This document shows, piece by piece, positions 24,629-32,410 of a stretch of DNA of 64,000 nucleotides. The stretch comes from Fibrobacter succinogenes (GTDB lineage: Bacteria > Fibrobacterota > Fibrobacteria > Fibrobacterales > Fibrobacteraceae), in contig CACWPM010000007.1 of NCBI GenBank assembly GCA_902762795.1, forward strand, positions 1 to 64,000, given 5' to 3'. Numbering within the stretch: position 1 is the stretch's first letter; each line of letters opens with the position of its first letter. The notes under the pieces are model-generated. The model was not told where the DNA came from. It was given only the letters and a program-made list of their open reading frames with translations, and ran no database searches. Position numbers and translations under genes: made by a program.

Positions 24629-25792
24629 ATGAAAAAAGTGAAGATAATCGCTATGATTATTCCGTTGGTGCTACTTTTTATAGCATCGGCGATTTACGTT
24701 TATTTTGCTAATGCCGAAGCCTTGCGCGATGTTCAGTTGGACTGTACTTCCGTCATTGACGTGCACCCGGATGTTATTGAAAAATCATTGTCTAAAGTAG
24801 AGACCGATATAGAACTTGGCGAACCTTATAGGGTCTACCCGATTGAAACGAATCCGGACAGCCAGAGGGTTTTTCGATCAACGCTTGTCGAGTATCCTTT
24901 TAACAGTTCACCTCGAGCGGATGCGCAAGACAATGCAAGCTTGCGCGGGATCATTTTGTATGTGCATGGCTATAACGATTATTTTTTCCAGAAAGAGCTT
25001 GCTGAAAAAGCGGATTCTGCGGGCTTTGCCTTTTTTGCTATAGATTTACACTATAACGGCCGTTCCTACGTGTCGGATGAACCGCGTAGCGACATGCGCA
25101 ATATCAAGGAATTCTATGCGGAACTGGACGTGGCCGTTGAACTTAGCAAGAAAATAGCCGTAGATGATTACGAAGAAGCGGAACATATACCGTATGTCAT
25201 TATAGGACATTCCCAAGGCGGTCTGATTTCTTCGTTGTACGTGAATGACCGCAGCGACGCGAACTTCGCCGCACTCGTGTTGAACAGTCCTTTCCTCGAA
25301 ATGAACTTTAATTGGTTTATGCGCAAGATCGGTCTCCCTCTAATTTCAGAAATAGCGCTTTTCTTGCCGGATTTTGCTGTTGGTACGACCGGGGATCCGA
25401 ATTACGCGTACTCTCTTTTGAAAAGGGAAAAGGGGGAATGGGAATATAACGAAAATGTGAAAAGCGTAACGCGCCCGACTCAATATTTGGGATGGCTCCG
25501 CGCGATTATGAACGGTCAGGAGCGCGTCCATTCGAAACTTAAAATTAAGCCTCCCGTGCTCGTAATGCATAGCGATTGCTCGACCGAGGGCGAAGAATGG
25601 AAAGAAGACTATTTGCATTGCGATGGTGTCTTAAACGTGGATCAAATTGAAGAATGGGCGCCTTATCTTGGCGAAAAGGTGACGACAAGGACTATCCAAG
25701 GTGGGCTTCATGATTTATTTCTGTCCCGCAGGGATGTCCGCGATAAAGCATATCGAGAAACTTTTGAATTTATCGATGCCCACGTGAAGTAA
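24629..25792 (+). CDS. Membrane-anchored alpha/beta hydrolase (monoacylglycerol lipase / S33-like)
   Basis: The 387 residues begin with one membrane helix (IAMIIPLVLLFIASAIYVYF). The hydrolase domain has an oxyanion region LYVHGYNDYF near 113, the nucleophile elbow GHSQGG (Ser195), an acid candidate in VLVMHSDCS and the catalytic His in IQGGLHDLFLS near 362. It looks like a lysophospholipase/monoacylglycerol lipase; substrate unknown. It follows the DXS-like gene by 36 bp and may be cotranscribed. The anchor implies a periplasmic or membrane-facing active site. Confidence 0.85.
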   Translation: MKKVKIIAMIIPLVLLFIASAIYVYFANAEALRDVQLDCTSVIDVHPDVIEKSLSKVETDIELGEPYRVYPIETNPDSQRVFRSTLVEYPFNSSPRADAQDNASLRGIILYVHGYNDYFFQKELAEKADSAGFAFFAIDLHYNGRSYVSDEPRSDMRNIKEFYAELDVAVELSKKIAVDDYEEAEHIPYVIIGHSQGGLISSLYVNDRSDANFAALVLNSPFLEMNFNWFMRKIGLPLISEIALFLPDFAVGTTGDPNYAYSLLKREKGEWEYNENVKSVTRPTQYLGWLRAIMNGQERVHSKLKIKPPVLVMHSDCSTEGEEWKEDYLHCDGVLNVDQIEEWAPYLGEKVTTRTIQGGLHDLFLSRRDVRDKAYRETFEFIDAHVK

Positions 25793-25912
25793 ATCGGAAA
25801 GTCGACTCGCAGGCACGTGCATGGTCAAAGAAATAACGTTTTAATGCTGATCTAGCTTATGAAGATATCAAAAAATACTAGCTTTTATAAATTATTTCAA
25901 GGAGTTATGGAA

Positions 25913-26353
25913 ATGAATAAGTTTTTGGCAATTTCGTTCTGTGCGGTGGTGCTTACCACGGCCTGCAATTCTTCAGAAGAACCGAAGGCTCAGGCAATCG
26001 CGCAAAAGGTCGAAACTGTTCAAACGGCAGCGGCAACTGTTGAACAGAAAGTGGCTCCAATTACAACGATCGATTGGAACAAAGCTTTCGAGATGAACAA
26101 GGCCGGTGCTCTTCTTATTGATGTGCGCACACCTGCCGAAGTAGCAAAGGGGATGGCCGCAGCCAAAGCTATCAATATTCCTCTCCAAGAAATGCCGCAA
26201 CGCTTGGGCGAGTTTCCCAAAGACAAGGATTTGTTGATTTACTGTCGCAGTGGAAAGCGCAGTATGGCCGCTTCGAAATTCCTTGTCGATAATGGTTATA
26301 CTCGCGTGTACAACATCGACGGTGGCTTCCTGGCTCTTCCGCCAAAGAAGTAA
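25913..26353 (+). CDS. Rhodanese-domain lipoprotein
   Basis: The 146 residues start at ATG 25913, 8 bases after a good AAGGAG; upstream ATGs at 25859 and 25907 are badly spaced. The lipoprotein signal ends LTTAC (Cys18). The single rhodanese domain has LLIDVRTPAEVAKG and the active-site loop YCRSGKRSMAA (Cys111). It is likely a periplasmic sulfurtransferase or sulfur carrier. The 107-bp gap after the hydrolase gene suggests its own promoter. Confidence 0.9.
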   Translation: MNKFLAISFCAVVLTTACNSSEEPKAQAIAQKVETVQTAAATVEQKVAPITTIDWNKAFEMNKAGALLIDVRTPAEVAKGMAAAKAINIPLQEMPQRLGEFPKDKDLLIYCRSGKRSMAASKFLVDNGYTRVYNIDGGFLALPPKK

Positions 26354-26425
26354 GTTTTTTTGATTCGGCTTTGTGGATTTTTCCCTGCTTTATGCAGGGA
26401 TCCTTATCTTGATTTGCAATAACTA

Positions 26426-27733
26426 ATGAGCGCAGAAATCACAAACTACATGCAGCTGGCTTTGGAGCAGGCTTTCTTTGCGATAGGCGAGAGCCGTCCC
26501 AATCCGGCGGTGGGTGCCGTAGTCGTAAAAGACGGGATTGTTGTGGGAAAGGGGCGGACGCAGCGCCCTGGGAGCGCTCATGCCGAAGTCATGGCGTTAC
26601 GTGATGCGGGGGAGCTCGCTCGTGGTGCTTCTATCTTTGTAACGCTTGAACCTTGCTGCCATTATGGTCGAACGCCGCCATGCACTAAGGCCATCATTGA
26701 AGCCGGGATTCGGAAAGTTTTTTTTGCGCATTCCGATCCGAACCCTGTTGTGCATGGAAAGTCGCGTTCGATCCTTGAAAATGCCGGGATTGAAGTCCAT
26801 GAAGGTCTGGACGCCTGTATTTGTTCTTGCGTCGAAGCCTGCCCTAATGGGGAATCTTCCACGGAATGCCGCGTTTTTGAATTCTCAAATTTATCGTATC
26901 AAGACAAGGCCGCACGAGAAGCCGAAGGTCACGATATTTTTGCCAAAGTGGAACGCTTCTTTGAAGCGTATGATTATTTTGTGCGTACCAAATGTACGTT
27001 TGTCGAAGTGAAATCTGCGGTTTCGCAAGACAACTTTATGGGATGTATCGATAAATCGGGCAAACGTTTGCCACTTACGATTACAAAACAAGGAGCGAAT
27101 TGCTGGAATCATGAACTCCGGGCGATGAGCGATGCCATACTCGTTGGCGCAGGAACGCTTCTTGCAGACAATCCAAGCCTGGATGTGCGTTATGCTGTCG
27201 GCAATAATCCTGTAAAAATCATATGGGCGGGGCATCATGAATTTAGCGCTGAAGAATTTTCGCGTTCGAAAATTTTTAGCGCAGTCTGTACAACCGACAA
27301 GAAACCGCTTGTATTCTCATGCGTGGAGCAGCCAAATTTGCCGGATATTGCCGATAGCGTTGTGCTTTCCTGCAATTCCTTTGCCGAAAATTGGCTTGAA
27401 ATGCTTGCGAATTTAAGTGCCCGTGGGATGCACCGCTTGATGGTGGAGCCTGGAGCAGGACTTGCACGCGAATTGTTTGGCATCGATAATCGCGACAGAT
27501 CAGAGAATTTGCAAGAAACGCAAAATGCTTCGGAGAATTGGCGGCCGCTTTGGAATCGCCTCGATTTATGGCGTTCCACCGATACGTTTATCGATGAAAC
27601 TCTAGAGAAGCTTATTGAAAACGGTATTGTCAAAGCCGCTGTGGAATACCCTGAATTGCCTGCCAACATAATCGCCAAGGAAGCTGCCGTTATAGGTCCG
27701 GATGTCTTGACTGTGTATTATCTGAACCCTTAG
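26426..27733 (+). CDS. ribD: Bifunctional riboflavin biosynthesis deaminase/reductase RibD with a Cys-rich insertion
   Basis: The 435 residues begin with a CMP/dCMP-type deaminase domain: SRPNPAVGAVVV, HAE (52-54) and PCCHYGRTPPC (76-86), the zinc site. The C-terminal reductase domain contains SDAILVGAGTLLADNPSL and a late MVEPGAGLAREL. Between them lies an unusual insertion (residues about 130-185) with CICSCVEAC and then a charged helical part (AREAEGHDIFAKVERFFEAY). Family members normally go directly from the deaminase into the VTLK-type reductase strand. The reductase also has a longer loop near 355-370 (NRDRSENLQETQNASENW). It performs steps 2 and 3 of riboflavin synthesis. No FMN riboswitch is seen upstream, only a small hairpin (TCCCTGC/GCAGGGA) at 26382. 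Confidence 0.92.
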   Translation: MSAEITNYMQLALEQAFFAIGESRPNPAVGAVVVKDGIVVGKGRTQRPGSAHAEVMALRDAGELARGASIFVTLEPCCHYGRTPPCTKAIIEAGIRKVFFAHSDPNPVVHGKSRSILENAGIEVHEGLDACICSCVEACPNGESSTECRVFEFSNLSYQDKAAREAEGHDIFAKVERFFEAYDYFVRTKCTFVEVKSAVSQDNFMGCIDKSGKRLPLTITKQGANCWNHELRAMSDAILVGAGTLLADNPSLDVRYAVGNNPVKIIWAGHHEFSAEEFSRSKIFSAVCTTDKKPLVFSCVEQPNLPDIADSVVLSCNSFAENWLEMLANLSARGMHRLMVEPGAGLARELFGIDNRDRSENLQETQNASENWRPLWNRLDLWRSTDTFIDETLEKLIENGIVKAAVEYPELPANIIAKEAAVIGPDVLTVYYLNP

Positions 27734-27780
27734 TTTCTTTTATAAGCGGTCTGCGGACTTTCTCGAATTTGATGTAAACT

Positions 27781-27815
27781 ATTGGTTATTGCTGATTAAT
27801 GATCAATAACTAATA
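27781..27815. repeat. Short heptad palindrome, TTGGTTA type
   Basis: ATTGGTTATTG and CAATAACTAAT pair around a short loop. The steps GATTAAT, GATCAAT, AACTAAT show the 7-base period. Confidence 0.6.
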
Positions 27816-27857
27816 TTTTATTTATCACTTTCCTCTTTCTTTAAGTATATTAAAAGT

Positions 27858-28880
27858 ATGCAAAACGATATTATTCAAATTTCTCCGAGCATTCATGAGT
27901 ACCTGTTGACTCATGATTATACTGAAAATTTTTCCGTGACTCCCATAGCCGGTGCGGGTTCTGGAAGGCGTTATTTCCGTATTGCCGATGGCGAACGGAG
28001 GTGTGTCTTGCAGGTCAGTGCCGAGGTGAATGACGATTTTAAGCATTTTGTCGAGTATTCCAGGACTTTTAGGGAATATGGCTTGCCCGTTCCGCGCGTT
28101 TTTTGCGTGGATGAAGTTGCTTGCCAGGTCTTGCAAGAAGATTTGGGCAAACGAAGTCTTTTAGACGAGGCATACCCGAATGGAACTCAGGCGCTCTCGG
28201 GGAGTGTCCGAATACTTTATCCAGAAGTAATCGATGCGCTTATCCAGTGGCAAAACGCGAGCCATCAGCTTTTCAGCCATCATACGGAAATTTGGCTCCG
28301 CCGCTTTGACTTTGCTGCGCTCAAGTGGGAATCGGATTACTTTACCGGAAATTACCTGAAACTTTACAAAGGGATTGAAGAAATTCCAGAATCGGTACGT
28401 AATTTTTATTCGCTTGTCGCTGTTTCTGTCGAAGCGCAGACAAAGGTGCTTATGCACCGCGACTTCCAGAGTCAGAACATTATGATTCGGCCGAATTCAG
28501 AAGTGGCTTTTGTGGATTTCCAGGGGGCGCGCCGCGGTTCCATGTTTTATGACATTGCATCGCTCTTGTGGGATCCGTATGTATGCCTACCTCTTCCGAT
28601 GATAAAAGACTTCTTTGAATACTGGCGCGGATTGTACCGTGGAACAAGAATTTATACGAAAGACGATGCTTGGGAAGGCTTTGTTCACGCAAGTTTGCAA
28701 CGTTTGATGCAGGCTCTTGGTGCTTACTGTTTCCTCTCGAAAGTCAAAAAGATTGAAAAATTCGAACAGTACATTGAACCTGGCAAGGCCCAGCTTCGTA
28801 CATTGTTTGGCGAATTCAGGCCTATCGCTAAAGCGACTGATCCTGAGGTCTTTAAATTTATGGATTGGGCGCTGCAGTAA
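27858..28880 (+). CDS. Aminoglycoside-phosphotransferase-fold sugar kinase (AmgK-like)
   Basis: The 340-residue protein has the APH kinase layout: a Gly-rich loop GAGSGRRYFRI near residue 32, the catalytic loop HRDFQSQNIMIR (Asp in HRD) and the metal-binding DFQGARRG. Length and the DFQGAR-G motif resemble AmgK-type kinases, which phosphorylate MurNAc or GlcNAc at the anomeric carbon for cell-wall recycling. A MurU-like nucleotidyltransferase, the usual partner, is at 48781, far away. The next gene overlaps its stop by one base (TAATG), so the EIIA-like protein is translationally coupled. Confidence 0.75.
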   Translation: MQNDIIQISPSIHEYLLTHDYTENFSVTPIAGAGSGRRYFRIADGERRCVLQVSAEVNDDFKHFVEYSRTFREYGLPVPRVFCVDEVACQVLQEDLGKRSLLDEAYPNGTQALSGSVRILYPEVIDALIQWQNASHQLFSHHTEIWLRRFDFAALKWESDYFTGNYLKLYKGIEEIPESVRNFYSLVAVSVEAQTKVLMHRDFQSQNIMIRPNSEVAFVDFQGARRGSMFYDIASLLWDPYVCLPLPMIKDFFEYWRGLYRGTRIYTKDDAWEGFVHASLQRLMQALGAYCFLSKVKKIEKFEQYIEPGKAQLRTLFGEFRPIAKATDPEVFKFMDWALQ

Positions 28881-29302
28881 TGGTTCCTATATATACGCGT
28901 ATTTATGCGCAGCCGGTTGAATTCAATCGGGCTCTCGGTTATGCTTACGATGCTCTTGTGAATGGTCCTTATAAGTTCGATGCGATGTCGGCTTGGAAAG
29001 GACTTTCGGAGCGTGTGGCTCAAGGCATTTATATGGGGCAGGGGTTATTGCTTCCGCATACGCGTGTTCCTAGTTTAAAAGGACCGCTAATGGCGTTTGT
29101 CGTTTGTCATGGGGGCTTTAAAGGCGTCAAAACGCGCAATGAAGAAATCGCGCAATTTTTATGCGTGCTGCTTTCTCCTGCAGAATCGGCCATGGCGCAT
29201 ACGGTCGCGATTGCGAACGTTGCCAAGCTCTTGTTGAATCCTGAATGGAAAGAAAAAGTCCTCGCCATAACCGACGAACAAGAATTGAAGAATTTGTTCT
29301 AA
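28880..29302 (+). CDS. PTS EIIA (PtsN/fructose family) domain protein
   Basis: The 140-residue protein contains GIYMGQGLLLPHTRVPSLKG, the EIIA-2 phosphorylation-site pattern with His in LPHTRV, and the following strand LMAFVVCHGGF. ATG at 28880 overlaps the preceding stop; the longer frame to 28865 lies inside the kinase gene. Stand-alone EIIA proteins of this group are usually regulatory phospho-carriers rather than sugar transporters. No EI, HPr or EIIBC gene is nearby. Coupling to a sugar kinase suggests it regulates that kinase (inference). Confidence 0.75.
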   Translation: MVPIYTRIYAQPVEFNRALGYAYDALVNGPYKFDAMSAWKGLSERVAQGIYMGQGLLLPHTRVPSLKGPLMAFVVCHGGFKGVKTRNEEIAQFLCVLLSPAESAMAHTVAIANVAKLLLNPEWKEKVLAITDEQELKNLF

Positions 29303-29317
29303 ATCTAGAACTGTATA

Positions 29318-29339
29318 GATCCTCCTAGCGGAGGATGAC
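29318..29339. repeat. Palindromic intergenic repeat (GGATGAC family)
   Basis: GATCCTCC and GGAGGATGAC form a hairpin around TAGC. Confidence 0.6.
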
Positions 29340-29408
29340 CGTGGACGTGACACATGCCTATTGATGTTGTTCGAGGATAACGAAAACGGATGCTGTTCCC
29401 TCTTGCGT

Positions 29409-29440
29409 CCCTAAAAACTAATACCTAATCCCTATTTACC
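29409..29440. repeat. Heptad-repeat array, CTAATAC type, at the stop of the second Wzi-like gene
   Basis: CTAAAAA, CTAATAC, CTAATCC, CTATTTA, CC. On the reverse strand this is TAAATAG, GGATTAG, GTATTAG, and it begins with the stop codon TAA of the gene at 29436. Confidence 0.72.
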
Positions 29441-30866
29441 ATTGTACGCTGCCGGAGGCATAAGCGCGGTATCCTTCGTAATCCCCGAAGAACCTTGTAT
29501 AGCTCGTCCTGAAGCTAAACCAGTGCCACGGCTTAACACTTACCGTAAATCCAAGTTCCTTGTAACGGATGGTCGTTTCGTCATACAGAAATTTTTTGTC
29601 CATGGCGCTTTCGGGGGTGTGAAGGTCATTGATGCGCCCGCCGAAGGCCGTGTCTTTTGCGACAGCACCAAAGAAGAGTGTTGCCTTGACGAAGTTGTAT
29701 GTGGCCGTCAATTCGGTGTGGAGTTCTTGGCTGTTCGGGCCGAGGTCGCTGCCTAGGCTCTGGGCGTAGCTTGCATATGTGTAACCGCCCCCTTTGTGGT
29801 GCGTGTAAACCCAGGGCTCGATGTGCGTGTATTCGAACATCCAGTCGAGATTTACAGGACCGATTTCAATTTTGTCACGTGCGACGCCTACTGTAGCCGC
29901 CCACTTGTTACCCCACCAACTATCGTCAAACATGCTTGTCGGTGATTTCATGTCATCCCATAAAAGTTCCCCGTAAAATTCCCAGTTCGGGATTGTCTTT
30001 ACGCTCAAGTCGAATGCAAGCGAGATATTGTCCTGGTCCCCTTGCAAATGCTCTTGGAAAACGAAGGGAATGAACGGAATGGCATATGCCCATTCGAATT
30101 CGCGGCCAGTGCTATCGCCATCGGGGTTGGGGTTGGAGCTTGCCGCTTCAGTGGTGGTGCCGTAAAGCGAAGTTTCAGAAATACCGAGCGTGATATCTTT
30201 CGGGAGTTTCAGGTTGAGACGGTGTGCGTGAAAATACTTGCCCAAGTTCTTCTTTTCATAGAGCTTGGCGGCGTACTGTGTGTATTCAATAGGGCCAAGC
30301 GTGAACTGGTAGCCAAAAAAGGGCGTCGGCGCTGCGTCCGGGATACGGCTGGAACTGTCTTGCCAAGGACGGTAAATGTTCCGTTCGCCACGTAAAATCA
30401 CGTGGTTGCGTCGTGCAGGCCCCCATTCTAAAAAATCAAATCCAGCGAGGAGCTTTACAGGCTTTAGTTCATAGCTCACGTTAGCGGCAAATAAATCCCA
30501 CGTGCGTTTATTTTCACTTTGCTTGTTGAAGGGGATGCCTTCGTCCGGATTGTACATGTTGAAGTTTATAAATCTGTTTGTATAATCCGTGCTGATTTTG
30601 GCGCGCGTGTCGAATAAGAATTTGTCTGTGAATTTTCCGCTTGCAAAAAGCCGAACCGACATGGAATTATCGTAATGCGTTTTCGCATTCGTGAGATTCG
30701 TGATGGCGACGGAGTCCATCAACTGTGCGTTGATATGGAGTTCCTTGTCATGCGCGGAATCCGAAAACGTGATGTGGTGTGGCATGTCGACCGGGTGTGC
30801 CGAGTAGGCTAGGGCGGTTCCAAAGATAAAGCTGAGGGCGAAGGCCGATTTTTGCCACGGTTGCAT
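29436..30866 (-). CDS. Wzi-like outer-membrane beta-barrel protein, copy 2
   Basis: The protein of about 476 residues starts at the ATG complementary to 30864-30866, giving a signal peptide (AFALSFIFGTALAYSA). The longer frame to 30932 lies in the upstream gene. The barrel shows alternating strands and ends SGSVQW. It shares blocks with the protein at 11944: EWGPARRNHVILRG, TLGPIEYTQYAAKL, YGELLWDDMKSP, GNKWAATVG, and EPWVYTHH followed by SLGSDLGPNSQ. The two are therefore diverged paralogs. Here the partner genes are a MauE-like membrane protein 2 bp upstream and a tiny membrane protein, not polysaccharide genes. The stop codon opens a heptad array. Confidence 0.78.
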   Translation of the reverse strand: MQPWQKSAFALSFIFGTALAYSAHPVDMPHHITFSDSAHDKELHINAQLMDSVAITNLTNAKTHYDNSMSVRLFASGKFTDKFLFDTRAKISTDYTNRFINFNMYNPDEGIPFNKQSENKRTWDLFAANVSYELKPVKLLAGFDFLEWGPARRNHVILRGERNIYRPWQDSSSRIPDAAPTPFFGYQFTLGPIEYTQYAAKLYEKKNLGKYFHAHRLNLKLPKDITLGISETSLYGTTTEAASSNPNPDGDSTGREFEWAYAIPFIPFVFQEHLQGDQDNISLAFDLSVKTIPNWEFYGELLWDDMKSPTSMFDDSWWGNKWAATVGVARDKIEIGPVNLDWMFEYTHIEPWVYTHHKGGGYTYASYAQSLGSDLGPNSQELHTELTATYNFVKATLFFGAVAKDTAFGGRINDLHTPESAMDKKFLYDETTIRYKELGFTVSVKPWHWFSFRTSYTRFFGDYEGYRAYASGSVQW

Positions 30867-30868
30867 TA

Positions 30869-31591
30869 CTAGGCGTCCTTGTCTTTTTTCCAGATTGCAA
30901 TGAGGCTTTTGTTCTTGCGGAAGGCAAGCCAAAGGGTCGGCCAGATAAGAATGAGGTCGCGGATGAGGCTTGTCCAGGCTTCGGCCTTGTCGTGGGCGTT
31001 TCCGTCTTCGAGTTCAAAGCATCCGCAAGTGATGCCGAGATCGTTCCAGAGCGCCCAGGCGAGCGCGATGATGAAGCTCACGAACATCCAGAAAATGGCA
31101 AATGAAGATTCACGGACAAACGGCGAGACAATCATGGCGAGGCCGAACCAGAATTCAAATTGCGGATAGACCAGCGCAAAGAAGTTGTTTACAAAGTCGA
31201 TGTGGAGCGCCGAGAAAAACTGGTACTGCGCAACGAGTGTTGCGAATTGGTGCGGGTCCTGGATTTTGAAAATCGAAGCGAAGATGAACATGCCGCCGAT
31301 GCCGATACGGCAGAGCGTTTCGAGGGCTCTGACGGCAAAGTCTTTTTGAATCTTGAGTGCGGGGGCAATCAACGCGCAAGCGACAGCAACAGCGAAAACG
31401 CCAACGTGGATGTTGTAGCGGTAGGCTTTGGGCCAAATGTTCAAAAGCCAATCCTGATCGGTGAACGTGAGGATTGTTTCGGGGAAGCTGATTTCTGCAA
31501 CGCCGACGGCGACAAGGAATGTGGCAAGCGTAAGAAGAACGCCCGCGATAATAGTACGCTTGAGGTTTGTTTTTTCAAAACATGCAATCAT
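30869..31591 (-). CDS. MauE/DoxX-like membrane protein
   Basis: The 240 residues have about six hydrophobic segments (for example TIIAGVLLTLATFLVAVGVA, VGVFAVAVACALIAPAL, GIGGMFIFASIFKI, IFWMFVSFIIALAWALW). The segment GITCGCFELED between the last helices resembles the CGCF motif of MauE and related DoxX-fold proteins, which act in disulfide or redox maturation of periplasmic proteins. GGMFIFASIFKIQDPHQF is typical of DoxX/MauE. It has its own Shine-Dalgarno (AAGGAG) overlapping the previous stop and sits between a tiny membrane protein and a Wzi-like barrel on the same strand. Link to the barrel is unknown. Confidence 0.8.
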   Translation of the reverse strand: MIACFEKTNLKRTIIAGVLLTLATFLVAVGVAEISFPETILTFTDQDWLLNIWPKAYRYNIHVGVFAVAVACALIAPALKIQKDFAVRALETLCRIGIGGMFIFASIFKIQDPHQFATLVAQYQFFSALHIDFVNNFFALVYPQFEFWFGLAMIVSPFVRESSFAIFWMFVSFIIALAWALWNDLGITCGCFELEDGNAHDKAEAWTSLIRDLILIWPTLWLAFRKNKSLIAIWKKDKDA

Positions 31592-31600
31592 GGTCGCTCC

Positions 31601-31795
31601 TTACAGAATGTCTGCCGGCTTTTCGAGGATTTCTTGGGAACCGATCCAATTGACGGATTTGGCATCATCGACTCGAATGTTATTGATGATGGCTAGGACG
31701 ATGCAGAAGGCTGCGATGCCAAGCAGGACAATCCAGTTAAGGGATTTGAGATAGATGAGAGCGTTGTTTTTAAATTTTTCAAAGAAATCTTTCAT
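31601..31795 (-). CDS. Tiny membrane protein upstream of the MauE-like gene
   Basis: The 64-residue product has one helix (NWIVLLGIAAFCIVLAIINN) and a short outside tail (RVDDAKSVNWIGSQEILEK). ATG complementary to 31793-31795 is preferred; TTG at 31804 gives three more residues. The tail resembles the linker that, in membrane-anchored rhodanese proteins, leads into the rhodanese domain, but the frame stops there. It could be a shortened relic or a genuine small subunit. Ten bases separate it from the MauE-like start. Confidence 0.55.
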   Translation of the reverse strand: MKDFFEKFKNNALIYLKSLNWIVLLGIAAFCIVLAIINNIRVDDAKSVNWIGSQEILEKPADIL

Positions 31796-31804
31796 GTTGG
31801 TCAA

Positions 31805-32314
31805 TATATAAAATTATTGGTCCGGTGTTTTGGTGCGCAAATGCTGATTTTGAAAAAATGCTGATTTGGAGGTAAAAAAACTGATAAAGTACCAAAGCGC
31901 TGGAATGTTGAATTGTAGGAATGCAGGAGTGCTGGCGCGGCGAGTAGGTGCCGTCGCGCTGGGACGCCAGATTGTAGGAATGCGTCGCGCTGGGGTTGAA
32001 AAAAAAGCTGATTTTGAAAAATGGGCGTTTTTTACGTAAAAAGCTGGACGTTTGTGCAATTTTTGACGTAAATTTTTTAGTTTGTATGTTGCTTTGGGAT
32101 GCCGAAATTTGTTTCTGTGGGGAAAAATGCTCTAAAACGTCGGTTTTGGGACTAAAAACAGCCGGAATCTGAGGTGTTTCTTGCCTACAAACCGCTTTTT
32201 CTTGTTTAATTTGTTTTTGTTTATGTAGTTTGTTTGAAATTTTACGTAAAAAATGGAATTTTGAGGTTGTTTTGACGTAAAATTAGACGTTTTTTCGATT
32301 TTTGCTTTTTATTA
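31805..32314. other. Unexplained 510-bp non-coding region with repeated TTNACGTAAA dyads
   Basis: No plausible gene is seen. Four copies of a TTTACGTAAA-like dyad occur: TTTTACGTAAAAA near 32031, TTGACGTAAATT near 32063, TTTTACGTAAAAA near 32240 and TTGACGTAAAAT near 32271. GCTGATTTTGAAAAA appears near 31840 and 32007, GTAGGAATGC near 31917 and 31977, and GTCGCGCTGG near 31953 and 31984. The top strand is rich in G and T. The region lies between the metG terminator and the promoter side of the MauE-like operon. Confidence 0.5.
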
Positions 32315-32343
32315 ACAAAAAAAGACTCGCCGAAGCGAGTCTG
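32315..32343 (-). terminator. Rho-independent terminator after metG
   Basis: On the reverse strand GACTCGC and GCGAGTC pair perfectly around TTCG and are followed by a run of seven T. A second perfect dyad GCCCGC/GCGGGC lies at about 32375-32390, nearer the gene. Confidence 0.9.
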
Positions 32344-32410
32344 GAGAAAGTTTTCTTTCGTCTTTAGTCTGTAGCCCGCTATAGCGGGCGTTCTAAAGTT
32401 GAGCGGTCGC

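Noticed and set aside
26354-26425. FMN riboswitch before ribD
   Set aside because: The gap is only 72 bp and holds a simple hairpin; none of the conserved FMN aptamer segments is present.
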